Shown piece after piece: positions 9,443 to 18,564 of a DNA stretch of 64,000 nt (its first letter is position 1; each line of letters starts with the position of its first letter). Position numbers and translations under genes: made by a program. Source of the stretch: Pseudomonas weihenstephanensis (lineage in GTDB: Bacteria > Pseudomonadota > Gammaproteobacteria > Pseudomonadales > Pseudomonadaceae); the NCBI RefSeq assembly GCF_001043055.1, contig NZ_JYLF01000004.1, positions 1-64,000 on the forward strand. The letters are read 5' to 3'. Below the pieces are notes generated by a model. It saw nothing but the letters and a program-made list of their open reading frames with translations, did no database searches and was not told the origin of the DNA.

Positions 9443-10456
9443 ATGAAAGCTGTCGCTTACTACCATTCGCTGCCGATTCAAGACCCGCTGGCCCTGCAAG
9501 ACATCGAGCTTCCCGAGCCGGTTGCTGGGCCACGCGACCTTTTAGTGGAGGTCAAAGCGATCTCGGTCAACCCTGTGGACACAAAGGTGCGTGAAAACGT
9601 ACAGCCCGACGCTGGCACGGCCAAAGTCCTGGGCTGGGACGTGGCAGGCGTGGTCAAGGCCGTCGGCAGTGACGTGAGCCTGTTCAAGGTGGGTGACAAG
9701 GTGTTTTACGCAGGTTCCATAGCCCGTGCGGGGGCCAACAGTGAGCGTCATGTGGTCGACGAGCGCATTGTCGGGCATATGCCAAAGAGCCTCGGTTTCG
9801 CTGAAGCCGCGGCACTGCCACTGACCGCCATCACCGCATGGGAGTTATTGTTTGAGCGCCTCGCCATCTCCCAAGGCCAAACGGATCTGCAACAAAGTTT
9901 GTTGATTGTCGGCGCAGCAGGCGGCGTCGGCTCCATCCTGACGCAACTGGCCAGCCAGCTCACGGCGCTTAAGGTCATTGGCAGCGCCTCGCGCCCTGAC
10001 ACTCAAGCCTGGGTACGCGAGCTGGGCGCCGACGTTATCGTCGACCACAGCCAGCCGTTAAGCGCAGAGCTGAAACGCCAAGGCATCGACGCCGTCACCC
10101 ACGTGGCCAGTCTGACCCAAACCGATCAGCATCTGGACCAACTGGTCGAAGCGCTGGCCCCACAAGGCAAGCTGGCGTTGATTGATGACCCCAAGGCCCT
10201 CGACATCACCAAGCTCAAACGCAAAAGCCTGTCGCTGCACTGGGAGTTCATGTACACCCGTTCGCTGTTCCAAACCCAGGACATGATCGAGCAGCACCAC
10301 CTGCTGAACCGCGTCGCCGAGCTGATTGATGCTGGCACCCTGCGCACCACGGTCGGCGAGCACTTTGGCGCCATCAACGCGAGCAACCTGCGACGTGCCC
10401 ATGCACTGCTGGAAAGCGGTAAAGCCAAGGGCAAAATCGTGCTCGAAGGGTTCTGA
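9443..10456 (+). CDS. Zinc-binding alcohol dehydrogenase family / NADPH:quinone reductase-like
   Basis: A 337-residue medium-chain dehydrogenase of the quinone-oxidoreductase type. It has a GroES-like N-terminal domain (SVNPVDTKVRENV near residues 43-55, GWDVAGVVKAVG) and a Rossmann motif LIVGAAGGVGSILTQLA near 154-170. Catalytic-zinc cysteines are absent, as usual for this branch. It probably reduces quinones or alpha,beta-unsaturated carbonyls with NADPH. The ATG at 9443 was preferred to one nine bases upstream because AGG precedes it. It is divergent from its probable LysR regulator. Confidence 0.85.
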   Translation: MKAVAYYHSLPIQDPLALQDIELPEPVAGPRDLLVEVKAISVNPVDTKVRENVQPDAGTAKVLGWDVAGVVKAVGSDVSLFKVGDKVFYAGSIARAGANSERHVVDERIVGHMPKSLGFAEAAALPLTAITAWELLFERLAISQGQTDLQQSLLIVGAAGGVGSILTQLASQLTALKVIGSASRPDTQAWVRELGADVIVDHSQPLSAELKRQGIDAVTHVASLTQTDQHLDQLVEALAPQGKLALIDDPKALDITKLKRKSLSLHWEFMYTRSLFQTQDMIEQHHLLNRVAELIDAGTLRTTVGEHFGAINASNLRRAHALLESGKAKGKIVLEGF

Positions 10457-10580
10457 TCAAACACGAGAAGGGACGAATGCGGCCATTTTTCAACCGTCAG
10501 TCAGAGACTTGATGCCCGTCATATTTCATCGCGTTTTCGGGCATACACTGGCCTCCTTTGCGAACCTGAGGAGGCCAGAA

Positions 10581-10751
10581 ATGAAAATCCTGATAAAAGC
10601 GTTAGCAAGATCCCGCGACTGCCAATGGCAGGTACAAATCGACCAGCAAGCCGTTAACTTTCGCAGTGAATCCGAGGCCAGAGCCTTTGTGGATACACTG
10701 CGAACACGCCTGCAAGCCCCGCACAGATTGCCTGAGCGCATGGCGGGGTAG
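10581..10751 (+). CDS. Small conserved-looking protein of unknown function, 56 aa
   Basis: A 56-residue basic protein (starts MKILIKALARSRDCQWQV) preceded by a strong GAGGAGG ribosome site. It has no signal peptide or transmembrane segment and contains one cysteine. The C-terminal half (SEARAFVDTLRTRLQAPHRLPE) looks helical. It runs on the same strand as the preceding reductase, 124 bp downstream, and converges on the MFS pump with only 1 bp between the stops. I do not recognise the family. Confidence 0.65.
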   Translation: MKILIKALARSRDCQWQVQIDQQAVNFRSESEARAFVDTLRTRLQAPHRLPERMAG

Positions 10752-10752
10752 A

Positions 10753-11949
10753 TCAGATCGACGTTTGAGCGGCAATCCGCGCGGTGTACAACCGCCGGGT
10801 TGCCACCGCAATCGACACCGCCAGCACACCGCACAAGCTGATGACCATCGCCATCGGCATGGCACTGCCATCATGCAGCAACCCCACCAACCAGGCGGCC
10901 GCTGCGGCCACGCTGAACTGCAAGCAACCCAGCATGGCCGAAGCACTGCCAGCACGTGCGCCCTGCCCGCTCATTGCACACGCCGAGGCATTAGGGATGA
11001 TGCAGCCAAGGCTGGCGATGCAGATAAACAGCGGGATCAATAGCGGCCACAGCTGTTCGGTGTGCAAAGAACTGATCGCCAACAGCGTCAAGCCCGCCGC
11101 CAGATACACCCACACCATGCGCGACAGCAAAAAGGCCGGGCCGCGCTTGGCCAGCAAACGGGCGTTGATTTGCGCCACCAAAATAAAGCCTGCGGCGTTA
11201 CTGCCAAACAGCCAGCCGTAGTGCTCGGCGGGCACGCCATACAACTTGATGAAAACAAACGGCGAGCCCGCGATATAAGCAAACATCCCGGCCATTGCGA
11301 TCCCGCCGGTCAATGCATGCCCCAGAAACTCGCGATCTTTGAGCAACCGACCGTATTGACGCAGCGCACCCGACAGGGGTTGACGCGGCACGTTGGCCGG
11401 CAAGCTTTCCGGCAGGCCCAATGCCACCGCCAAGGCCGCCAGGGCGCTGAAGCCCGTCAATACGATGAAAATCGCTTGCCAGCCATACAGATTGACCAGC
11501 AAACCACCGAGCATCGGCGCCAGAATCGGTGCCAGTCCCATGACCAGCATCAGTTGCGAAAACACTTTCGCCGACCCCACCGCATCGCACTTGTCGCTGA
11601 CAATCGCCCGCGACAGCACCATGCCCGCACACCCCCCAAGGGCTTGCACAAAGCGCGCCCCGATCAGCCATTCCAGCGATGGCGCAAACGCGCAGGCAAA
11701 GGAGGCCGCAGTGAACAGCCCCACCCCGACCAATAAAGGCAGGCGCCGACCGAAACGGTCCGCGATGGGGCCGTATACCAACTGGCCAATGGACAAACCC
11801 AGAAAATAAACGGCCAGCGTGAGCTGGATGTGTTTTTCATCGGTTGCGAATGCTTGCGCCATCGCCGGGAAGCCCGGCAAGTAAAAATCGATGGCCAAGG
11901 GGCCGAAGGCGCTCAAGGCGCCCAGAATCAGGATGGTTCTAAAATTCAT
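10753..11949 (-). CDS. Bcr/CflA-family multidrug efflux MFS transporter
   Basis: A 398-residue major facilitator with 12 predicted transmembrane helices. The N-terminus FGPLAIDFYLPGFPAMA is the drug:H+ antiporter-1 signature, followed by GQLVYGPIADRFGRRLPLL (motif A) near residues 57-75. The family (Bcr, CflA) exports bicyclomycin, chloramphenicol-like drugs or cysteine-like metabolites. The substrate is not predictable. It is monocistronic. Confidence 0.88.
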   Translation of the reverse strand: MNFRTILILGALSAFGPLAIDFYLPGFPAMAQAFATDEKHIQLTLAVYFLGLSIGQLVYGPIADRFGRRLPLLVGVGLFTAASFACAFAPSLEWLIGARFVQALGGCAGMVLSRAIVSDKCDAVGSAKVFSQLMLVMGLAPILAPMLGGLLVNLYGWQAIFIVLTGFSALAALAVALGLPESLPANVPRQPLSGALRQYGRLLKDREFLGHALTGGIAMAGMFAYIAGSPFVFIKLYGVPAEHYGWLFGSNAAGFILVAQINARLLAKRGPAFLLSRMVWVYLAAGLTLLAISSLHTEQLWPLLIPLFICIASLGCIIPNASACAMSGQGARAGSASAMLGCLQFSVAAAAAWLVGLLHDGSAMPMAMVISLCGVLAVSIAVATRRLYTARIAAQTSI

Positions 11950-12070
11950 CAGGTGTCCAGGTCAGGCTGCTGTCTGCGCGGCCCGATAGTCTAGCCGTGC
12001 CTGAACACCTTGAACATAAAGATAGCGAGCTAGCTAATAAAAACCTGACGCGCCAGCGGCAAAAGTTTAT

Positions 12071-12274
12071 TCACGCATGGGTGCTACGCGCTTCAAACCC
12101 GGCCGTGGTGATGACGTCGATGATTTGCACGGCGGGCAGATGGCTATCAACTTTGACCGTATGGCTCGCCAGATCCACGTCCACTTTGGCGTCTTTGTCT
12201 AAGCTCTGCACCGCACGGGTCACTGCACCCACACAGCCGCCACAGGTCATACCGTCAACTTTAAATGTTTGCAT
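12071..12274 (-). CDS. copZ: CopZ-type copper chaperone
   Basis: A 67-residue heavy-metal-associated domain protein. The metal-binding motif is GMTCGGC near residues 8-14, in a beta-alpha-beta-beta-alpha-beta fold. It binds Cu(I) in the cytoplasm and delivers it to CopA. AAGGAG sits 6 nt before the ATG; longer in-frame starts upstream would run through the CueR-type promoter and are rejected. It is divergent from the small exported protein and belongs to the copA/cueR copper island. Confidence 0.9.
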   Translation of the reverse strand: MQTFKVDGMTCGGCVGAVTRAVQSLDKDAKVDVDLASHTVKVDSHLPAVQIIDVITTAGFEARSTHA

Positions 12275-12306
12275 GATGATTGCTCCTTGGTGAGAGGCTT
12301 TGAGTG

Positions 12307-12333
12307 TTGACCTTGCCATCGTGGCAAGGTCAA
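12307..12333. promoter_or_regulatory. CueR-type operator/promoter, fully palindromic
   Basis: TTGACCTTGCCA-TCG-TGGCAAGGTCAA is a perfect 12-bp inverted repeat with a 3-nt centre. It contains the CueR core GACCTTG-N9-CAAGGTC. On the minus strand -35 TTGACC is followed after 19 bp by AACACT, the stretched spacer that MerR-family activators untwist, and this would drive copZ. Because the site is symmetrical it may also serve the exported-protein gene on the plus strand (TTGACC, 19 bp, AAGCGT). Confidence 0.8.
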
Positions 12334-12419
12334 GCGTGTTGTTGCCAACCGATGCTGGCAATCTGTTTCGCGGTCGGCCAAGCTGCAAACCTTATGATTT
12401 AAAAACAGGATACGTAGCC

Positions 12420-12800
12420 ATGCGCTGGTCCGCTTTGAGCCTAGTCAGCCTTTTGGGCCTTGCCAGCTTGCCGTTGTGGGCAAATGCGAGTGAGGACTAC
12501 GGGGTGTTAATCATTTCCCGCGAACGTCTTGAGGTGCCCACCAACTGTGAGATTGGTCTCTATGTAAATGACCAATTGGCCGGACGCTTGTTCCAGGAAC
12601 AAGCCACCTCTTTCAATTTCCCACCGGGCCAAATCAGCTTGCGGCTCAAGCTTTTGCCTGGGCAAGCCCCCGGCTGCTTGCCCGGCATGCTCGCGCCACC
12701 CTCACAAGCCATCACCTTGAAGGCAGGCGATGTCCGTAAATATCGCATTGCCCAGAAAGAACACGGGATGTACCTGCTACCCGCCAAGCTGGAGTATTAA
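12420..12800 (+). CDS. Small exported protein of unknown function in the copper island
   Basis: A 126-residue protein with a Sec signal peptide (MRWSALSLVSLLGLASLPLWANA, cleavage probably after ANA). The mature part is about 103 residues of predicted beta strands with two cysteines (NCEIG and PGCLPG) that could form a periplasmic disulfide. It has no Met- or His-rich metal motif, and I do not recognise the family. It lies between copZ and copA, downstream of the symmetrical CueR-type box and 103 bp before copA, so copper-linked expression is plausible. Confidence 0.7.
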   Translation: MRWSALSLVSLLGLASLPLWANASEDYGVLIISRERLEVPTNCEIGLYVNDQLAGRLFQEQATSFNFPPGQISLRLKLLPGQAPGCLPGMLAPPSQAITLKAGDVRKYRIAQKEHGMYLLPAKLEY

Positions 12801-12840
12801 GCGCGACTCAAAGGTCGGCCGTAACGATCAACAAGGGGCC

Positions 12841-12873
12841 TTGACCTTGCCACGGGGTCAAGGTCGATTCTAT
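12841..12873 (+). promoter_or_regulatory. CueR-type promoter of copA
   Basis: GACCTTG-N9-CAAGGTC (12843-12865) has the same core and spacing as the copZ operator. It overlaps -35 TTGACC (12841) with a stretched spacer before a weak -10 near 12866-12873 (GATTCTAT). It lies 31 bp upstream of the copA start. Confidence 0.78.
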
Positions 12874-12903
12874 GGAGAGATAACTTCTTGAGGAGGATTG
12901 CTC

Positions 12904-15285
12904 GTGCCCACCCAATACGACCTGCCTATCGCTGGCATGACCTGCGCCAGTTGTGCTGGACGCGTGGAAAAAGCCCTGACCAAAGTGCCCGGCGTTACAG
13001 CGGTCAGCGTTAATTTGGCCACTGAACAAGCCCGCGTCGAAGCGCCCGCCGACAGCCTGCCCGCACTGGTTGAAGCCGTCACCCACGCCGGTTATAGCGT
13101 GCCCAGCCATAGCCTGGAACTGAGTATTGGCGGCATGACCTGCGCCAGTTGTGCGGGTCGTGTTGAAAAAGCACTGGCCAAGGTCGCCGGCGTCAAAAGC
13201 GTCAGCGTCAATCTGGCCAGTGAGCGGGCACATGTCGACCTGCTGGGCCACGTCGATCCCACCGTACTGATTGAGGCTGTTGGCCAAGCCGGCTACACCG
13301 CTCAATTGACCGAAAATGTGCAAGCCGTTGAAGACGATCAACACACACGTCTGCGCCGTGAGCGATGGTCCTTGGTGGCCGCCATTGTGTTGGCGTTGCC
13401 GCTCGTGTTGCCGATGCTGGTCGAGCCCTTTGGCCTGCACTGGATGCTGCCTGCGTGGGTGCAATTTTTGCTCGCCACCCCGGTGCAATTCATTCTGGGT
13501 ACGCGCTTTTATGTCGCCGCCTGGAAAGCCGTCAAAGCCGGTGCGGGCAATATGGACCTGCTGGTCGCGCTGGGCACCAGTGCCGGTTATGGGTTGAGCC
13601 TGTACGAATGGGCCATCGCAGCGCCCGGCAGCATGCCGCACCTGTATTTCGAAGCGTCTGCAGTGGTCATCGCCTTGGTGCTATTGGGCAAATACCTCGA
13701 AAGTCGCGCCAAACGCCAAACCGCCAGCGCAATCCGCGCGCTTGAAGCGTTGCGCCCCGAACGCGCCCTGCGAGTGGTCGATGGTCAGGAACAGGACGTA
13801 GCCATCAGTGACTTGCGCCTCAACGATCTGGTGCTGGTCAAACCCGGCGAACGTTTCCCGGTAGACGGCGAAGTGGTCGAAGGTCAAAGCCACGCCGACG
13901 AAGCCCTGATCAGCGGTGAAAGCCTGCCCGTGCCCAAGCAGCCTGGGGATAACGTCACCGGCGGCGCCATCAACGGCGAAGGTCGCCTCGTGATCAAAAC
14001 CCTGGCCCTGGGCACCGAAACCGTTCTGGCCCGCATCATTCGCCTGGTTGAAGACGCACAAGCCGGTAAAGCCCCGATCCAGAAGCTGGTGGATAAAGTC
14101 AGCCAGATTTTCGTCCCGGTGGTGTTGCTGATTGCCTTGGCCACCTTACTCGGCTGGTGGTTCTATGGCGCGCCGATTGAAACCGCGCTGATCAACGCCG
14201 TGGCCGTACTGGTGATCGCCTGCCCTTGCGCACTGGGCTTGGCCACACCGACAGCAATCATGGCCGGCACCGGCGTCGCGGCCCGCTACGGCATTTTGAT
14301 TAAAGATGCCGAAGCGCTGGAGCGCGCCCACGAAGTCAGCGCCGTGGTGTTCGACAAAACCGGCACCCTGACCTCCGGCACCCCGCAAATCGCTCACTTC
14401 AGCGCGCTGGATGGTGATGAAGCACGGTTACTGCAAGCAGCAGGCGCCTTACAACGTGGTAGCGAACACCCCTTGGCCAAGGCCGTGCTGGACGCTTGCG
14501 CTGCGCGAAACCTGAGCGTGCCCGACGTCACCGACAGCCAGTCACTGACCGGGCGCGGCATTGCTGGCACGCTGCTGGATCGGCGGCTGGCGCTGGGCAA
14601 TCGGCGCCTGCTGGAAGAAACCGGCCTCAACCCCGGCACCCTTGCCGACGCGGCCACCGCCTGGGAGGCCGAAGGCCGCACCTTGTCGTGGCTGATCGAG
14701 CAAAGCCCGCAGCCCCAAGTGCTGGGCCTGTTTGCCTTTGGTGACACGCTCAAAACCGGCGCGCTGAGCGCGGTGCAACAACTCACCGAACGCCACATCA
14801 GCAGCCACCTGCTGACGGGCGACAACAAAGGCAGTGCCCGGGTCGTGGCCGAGGCGCTGGGCATTAAAGACGTGCACGCCGAAGTGCTGCCCGCCGACAA
14901 AGCCGCAACCGTGGTCGAGCTGAAAAAGACCGGCGTGGTGGCGATGGTCGGCGACGGCATCAACGACGCCCCGGCGCTCGCCGCAGCCGATATCGGGATT
15001 GCAATGGGCGGCGGCACTGACGTGGCCATGCACGCAGCGGGCATCACGTTGATGCGCGGTGACCCGCGACTGGTGCCCGCCGCCCTGGAGATCAGCCGCA
15101 AAACCTACGCCAAAATCCGCCAAAACCTGTTTTGGGCGTTTATTTACAACGTGATCGGTATCCCGTTGGCCGCCTTTGGCTTCTTGAACCCAGTGTTGGC
15201 GGGCGCCGCAATGGCCTTCTCCAGCGTCAGCGTGGTCAGTAACGCACTGTTACTGAAGTTCTGGAAACCCAAGGACATTGAGTGA
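12904..15285 (+). CDS. copA: Copper-exporting P1B-type ATPase CopA
   Basis: A 793-residue heavy-metal P-type ATPase that pumps Cu(I) out of the cytoplasm. Two N-terminal HMA domains each carry [15 protein letters not shown] (about residues 8-22 and 76-90). Next come the actuator loop SGESLPV, the membrane CPC motif in [12 protein letters not shown], the phosphorylation site DKTGTLTSG, the HP motif in SEHPLAKAV, and the hinge GDGINDAP. The GTG at 12904 lies 7 nt after a perfect AGGAGG; a TTG two codons upstream is only 1 nt from it and is rejected. cueR follows 13 bp downstream. Confidence 0.95.
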   Translation: MPTQYDLPIAGMTCASCAGRVEKALTKVPGVTAVSVNLATEQARVEAPADSLPALVEAVTHAGYSVPSHSLELSIGGMTCASCAGRVEKALAKVAGVKSVSVNLASERAHVDLLGHVDPTVLIEAVGQAGYTAQLTENVQAVEDDQHTRLRRERWSLVAAIVLALPLVLPMLVEPFGLHWMLPAWVQFLLATPVQFILGTRFYVAAWKAVKAGAGNMDLLVALGTSAGYGLSLYEWAIAAPGSMPHLYFEASAVVIALVLLGKYLESRAKRQTASAIRALEALRPERALRVVDGQEQDVAISDLRLNDLVLVKPGERFPVDGEVVEGQSHADEALISGESLPVPKQPGDNVTGGAINGEGRLVIKTLALGTETVLARIIRLVEDAQAGKAPIQKLVDKVSQIFVPVVLLIALATLLGWWFYGAPIETALINAVAVLVIACPCALGLATPTAIMAGTGVAARYGILIKDAEALERAHEVSAVVFDKTGTLTSGTPQIAHFSALDGDEARLLQAAGALQRGSEHPLAKAVLDACAARNLSVPDVTDSQSLTGRGIAGTLLDRRLALGNRRLLEETGLNPGTLADAATAWEAEGRTLSWLIEQSPQPQVLGLFAFGDTLKTGALSAVQQLTERHISSHLLTGDNKGSARVVAEALGIKDVHAEVLPADKAATVVELKKTGVVAMVGDGINDAPALAAADIGIAMGGGTDVAMHAAGITLMRGDPRLVPAALEISRKTYAKIRQNLFWAFIYNVIGIPLAAFGFLNPVLAGAAMAFSSVSVVSNALLLKFWKPKDIE

Positions 15286-15298
15286 GGAGACAGTCGTC

Positions 15299-15700
15299 AT
15301 GAATATCGGCCAAGCCGCCAAGCACAGTGGGTTGAGCGCCAAGATGATTCGTTATTACGAAGCCACCGGCCTGCTCAAGCCTGCCCACCGCAGTGACAGC
15401 GGCTACCGCCTGTACAGTGACGAGGACTTGCACACCCTGGCGTTTATCAAACGCTCGCGGGACCTGGGGTTTTCATTGGAAGAAGTCGGCAAACTGCTGG
15501 CCCTGTGGCAGGACCGCCAGCGGGCCAGTAGCGATGTAAAAGCCCTGGCGCGTCAGCACATCGACGAACTGAACCAAAAGATTGTCGAATTGAGCAGCTT
15601 GCGCGACACCCTGCAAGACCTGGTTGACACCTGCCAGGGAGATCACCGGCCCGACTGCCCGATCCTCAAAGGGTTGGAGTCGGGGAGTTGCTGCGCCTGA
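15299..15700 (+). CDS. cueR: Copper-responsive MerR-family activator CueR
   Basis: A 133-residue MerR-type regulator. The N-terminal winged helix has the family pattern IGQAAKHSGLSAKMIRYYE, and a dimerisation helix spans about residues 75-108. The metal loop CQGDHRPDC contains Cys112 and Cys120 with the C-x7-C spacing of Cu(I)/Ag(I)/Au(I) sensors. AGGAGA sits 8 nt before the ATG. It is translated from the copA transcript and should act at the two GACCTTG-N9-CAAGGTC boxes upstream. Confidence 0.93.
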   Translation: MNIGQAAKHSGLSAKMIRYYEATGLLKPAHRSDSGYRLYSDEDLHTLAFIKRSRDLGFSLEEVGKLLALWQDRQRASSDVKALARQHIDELNQKIVELSSLRDTLQDLVDTCQGDHRPDCPILKGLESGSCCA

Positions 15701-15713
15701 GTCGGCTGTTTCG

Positions 15714-16520
15714 TCAAAGGCTCATCATGAGCACTTTGGCGAACATCAGCACACTGACCGCCGCACATAGCACCGCAAAACCTTGTTGCAGCACCTGAGC
15801 TGACACCTTGGGTGCAATCATTCGCCCCGCGATCATCCCGACGAGTGTTGCCGCAATAAACAACACACCGTCGCCCGACAGGCTCACGCCCTGACGCATC
15901 AAGTTGCCCAACGTACCCAGCGACACCAGCGCCACCACCATCAGCGAAGTGGACACCACCGCGTGGATACGCACGTCACTGAACTTGCGAAAAGCCGGCA
16001 CGATCAGAAAGCCGCCACCCACACTCAACAACCCGGTCAGCAAACCCGACGTAGCGCCGATCGACACCAGTGTCATGCTGCACCGCGCATTCCAGGTCAA
16101 ACGCCCGGTGCTCGGGTTGAGCATGCAGTTTTTCTCCAGCACGCTTTCGCTCGCGTCCTCGTGCGCATCGGCTCGCGCCTGCCAAAACATGCGCCCCGAC
16201 ACAAACACCATCACCCCGCCAAACAGCAGTACCAGCACCTTGGCCGGTAACAGCTTGGCCAGATACAACCCCAGCGGCGAAGTGATTGAGCCGATCGTCG
16301 CCATCAACGCAGCCGCCTTGTAACGCACCAGGCCTTTGCGCAGCCCGTCCAGCGCACCCAACGCCGCTGCCGTGCCCACCGCCAACAAGGCAACAGGCGT
16401 CGCTTGCGCCAGGGTCCAGCCCAAACCCAGGGTCAACGCCGGAATCGCCAGAATGCCGCCCCCGGCACCGGTCAACCCCAGCACCACGCCCACCAACATA
16501 CCTAACAGAATGATCAACAT
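15714..16520 (-). CDS. TauE/SafE (TSUP) family anion exporter
   Basis: A 268-residue membrane protein of the sulfite exporter TauE/SafE family, with about eight hydrophobic helices and the family-typical GLTGAGGGILAIPAL near residues 14-28 and SVGGGFLIVPA in the second half. It follows the DUF442-SQR fusion gene on the same strand, with only 7 bp between stop and start. In this setting it probably exports sulfite or another oxidised sulfur product made by the persulfide dioxygenase. The ATG at 16520 gives a hydrophobic N-terminus; further upstream starts overlap the SQR gene. Confidence 0.87.
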   Translation of the reverse strand: MLIILLGMLVGVVLGLTGAGGGILAIPALTLGLGWTLAQATPVALLAVGTAAALGALDGLRKGLVRYKAAALMATIGSITSPLGLYLAKLLPAKVLVLLFGGVMVFVSGRMFWQARADAHEDASESVLEKNCMLNPSTGRLTWNARCSMTLVSIGATSGLLTGLLSVGGGFLIVPAFRKFSDVRIHAVVSTSLMVVALVSLGTLGNLMRQGVSLSGDGVLFIAATLVGMIAGRMIAPKVSAQVLQQGFAVLCAAVSVLMFAKVLMMSL

Positions 16521-16527
16521 GGCCGGC

Positions 16528-18093
16528 TCAGTTATCCGCGCAGTCGGTGAACCACTCGCGCCCTTTGAGCATGCCTTGCCAATAAAACCACGGCAGGAAG
16601 GACGCCTTGAGGAACCACGCCGACGAGCGTGCCACGGTCGGGTCCAGCGCAAAGGTGGGCAGCAGTTTCCCGCCATAACCGAATTCGGCCAGAATCACTT
16701 TGCCTTTTTCGACCGTCAGCGGGCAGGATCCATAGCCGTCATAACGCTTGGGCAATGCCGCGCCTTTGCGCAAAGCGATCAGGTTTTCAGCCACCACCAC
16801 GACCTGCTTACGTACTGCTGCGGCGGTTTTGGCATTGGGCGTACCGCACACATCCCCCAGCGCAAATATGTCGGCATGACGCGGGTGTTGCAGCGTGGCC
16901 GGGTCGGCCTCAAACCAGCCGCCACTGTCGGCCAACGGGCTGCGGCGAATCACATCCGGTGCTTGTTGCGGCGGGACGACATGCAGCATGTCGAAGGTTT
17001 TGGCATGACGCGTGACGTGGCCGTCAGCATCGGTCACCTCAAACCACGCGGTTTTGTTCGGGCCGTCGACCTTCACCAAGGTGGACTGGAAGGCCAGCTT
17101 GGCCTTGTAGGCTTCAACGTATTTCATCAGCGGCGGCACAAAGGTGGGCACACCAAACAGCACGGCGCCCGCCAGGTTGAACTCCACGTTCATGGCATCC
17201 AGCACCCCCTGCTTGCGCCAATGGTCACAGGCCAGGTACATCGCTTTTTGTGGCGCACCTGCACACTTGATCGGCATGGGCGGTTGGGTAAACAGCGCAG
17301 TTCCGCCGCGCAGGGTGCGCACCAGCTCCCAGGTATAAGGTGCCAGGTCGTAGCGATAGTTGGACGTCACACCGTGCTTGCCCAACGTGTCTTCCAGTCC
17401 TTCGATTTTTTCCCAGGCCAGCTCCAGCCCCGGGCAGACGATCAATTGTTGATACGCCAGTTCAGAGCCATCACTCAACAGCACCACCTTGCGCTCTGGG
17501 GCGAAAGCCGACAGCGACGCCTTGATCCATGTCGCGCCTTTGGGCATCACTTCGGCGGTGGCCCGCACGGTGTTTTTAACGTCATAGGCGCCACCGCCCA
17601 CCAGCGTCCAGGCGGGCTGATAGTAATGCTCGGCACAGGGTTCGACCACCGCAATGCGCAGCGCTGAATCACGTTTGAGCAAACTGGCACTCACCGAGAT
17701 ACCCGCCGAGCCACCGCCAATCACTACCACGTCATACGCTGCGGCTTCGCGAGGCGGTTGGGTGGCCGCCTCATACAGTTTGGAAGACCGGTTGCCCGTG
17801 CGGCAGAAGGCCAGAATCGGTGTGGGCAGTTGCGCCAGCAATGCGCGCATCTGCTCGACATCCTGCGCGGTGGCGCCACGGGTGCTTATCGGCAGGTACA
17901 CAAATCTTAAGCCCAGAGCTTGCGCCGCCTGCTGCAAGGCTGCGTGCTCAGGTTGTTGGGACCCACCTTCATGATCGGGCCGGTTGCACATCACACTGGC
18001 GAATCCCAGCGCGACTAATGAGTGGAGATCAGACTGACCGATTTGACCCGCCACCGAAAAGGACGCGTCGATTCGCTTGATGTTTTGCTCCAT
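16528..18093 (-). CDS. DUF442 phosphatase-like domain fused to sulfide:quinone oxidoreductase
   Basis: A 521-residue two-domain protein. Residues 1-110 form a DUF442/Blh N-terminal domain with a phosphatase-like loop (AFCRTGNRS, near residues 95-103). From residue 119 it is an FAD-dependent oxidoreductase (VVVIGGGSAGISV) of the SQOR-like type. It retains the two redox cysteines typical of that group, in PIKCAGAPQKAMYL and YGSCPLTV, plus YQPAWTLVGGG. The enzyme should oxidise sulfide to protein persulfide and pass electrons to quinone at the inner membrane. It lies 49 bp downstream of the ArsR regulator and 7 bp upstream of the exporter, in one operon. GGAG precedes the ATG. Confidence 0.87.
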   Translation of the reverse strand: MEQNIKRIDASFSVAGQIGQSDLHSLVALGFASVMCNRPDHEGGSQQPEHAALQQAAQALGLRFVYLPISTRGATAQDVEQMRALLAQLPTPILAFCRTGNRSSKLYEAATQPPREAAAYDVVVIGGGSAGISVSASLLKRDSALRIAVVEPCAEHYYQPAWTLVGGGAYDVKNTVRATAEVMPKGATWIKASLSAFAPERKVVLLSDGSELAYQQLIVCPGLELAWEKIEGLEDTLGKHGVTSNYRYDLAPYTWELVRTLRGGTALFTQPPMPIKCAGAPQKAMYLACDHWRKQGVLDAMNVEFNLAGAVLFGVPTFVPPLMKYVEAYKAKLAFQSTLVKVDGPNKTAWFEVTDADGHVTRHAKTFDMLHVVPPQQAPDVIRRSPLADSGGWFEADPATLQHPRHADIFALGDVCGTPNAKTAAAVRKQVVVVAENLIALRKGAALPKRYDGYGSCPLTVEKGKVILAEFGYGGKLLPTFALDPTVARSSAWFLKASFLPWFYWQGMLKGREWFTDCADN

Positions 18094-18142
18094 TGAGCAC
18101 TCCAGGCACCGTAAAAATGAAAAGTTCAGGTCTCGCAGCGCA

Positions 18143-18472
18143 TCACTTTTTCAGCGCTTGGCCGCAGTACAAACCCGACAGGGTTTGCATCACAGAGACC
18201 ACTTCGAAACTGGCGAGCGAGTAAAAAATAAACTTGCCCATGCGCCGGGTATTGACCAACCCCTCATCACGCAAAACGCCCAGTTGTTGAGAAAGCGTAG
18301 GCTGTCGGATACCTGTCAGCGCTTCAAGCTCGCCCACGTTGCGCTCACCCTGGGTCAATTGGCACAGCAATAACAGGCGATCTTCGTTGGCCAGCACCTT
18401 GAGCAGCGTGCACGCTTTGGACGCAGAGTCGCGCAGTAGACCGATTTCTTCACCCGTAAGTTGAGCAGTCAT
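18143..18472 (-). CDS. bigR: ArsR-family persulfide-sensing repressor, BigR/SqrR-like
   Basis: A 109-residue ArsR-type winged-helix repressor. The DNA-recognition helix lies near residues 55-70 (GIRQPTLSQQLGVLRDEGLV). Cysteines at 37 (LLLLCQL) and 103 (SGLYCGQ) occupy positions matching the redox pair of BigR/SqrR repressors, which lose DNA binding when joined by a di- or polysulfide bridge. It is first in the minus-strand operon with the SQR fusion and exporter, and divergent from the persulfide dioxygenase. Operator-like palindromes lie in the 92-bp gap. A third cysteine (21) is also present. Confidence 0.85.
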   Translation of the reverse strand: MTAQLTGEEIGLLRDSASKACTLLKVLANEDRLLLLCQLTQGERNVGELEALTGIRQPTLSQQLGVLRDEGLVNTRRMGKFIFYSLASFEVVSVMQTLSGLYCGQALKK

Positions 18473-18524
18473 GTGAGCCTCCGTGACATGATGCTCGACA
18501 GTTTACGACTCGATAATATATGTT

Positions 18525-18553
18525 TCAATATATTGATAACTGTATCAATTGAT
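18525..18553. promoter_or_regulatory. Probable BigR-type operator pair in the divergent promoter
   Basis: Two AT-rich perfect palindromes, TCAATATATTGA (18525-18536) and ATCAATTGAT (18544-18553), lie between the divergent ArsR and persulfide-dioxygenase starts. They resemble the AT-rich sites of BigR repressors. One site set could silence both transcripts until persulfide accumulates. Confidence 0.65.
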
Positions 18554-18564
18554 GTGAGGCCGCC

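Noticed and set aside
12808-13641. 277-codon open frame opposite copA
   Set aside because: It mirrors the duplicated HMA-domain coding sequence of copA and contains no motif of its own.
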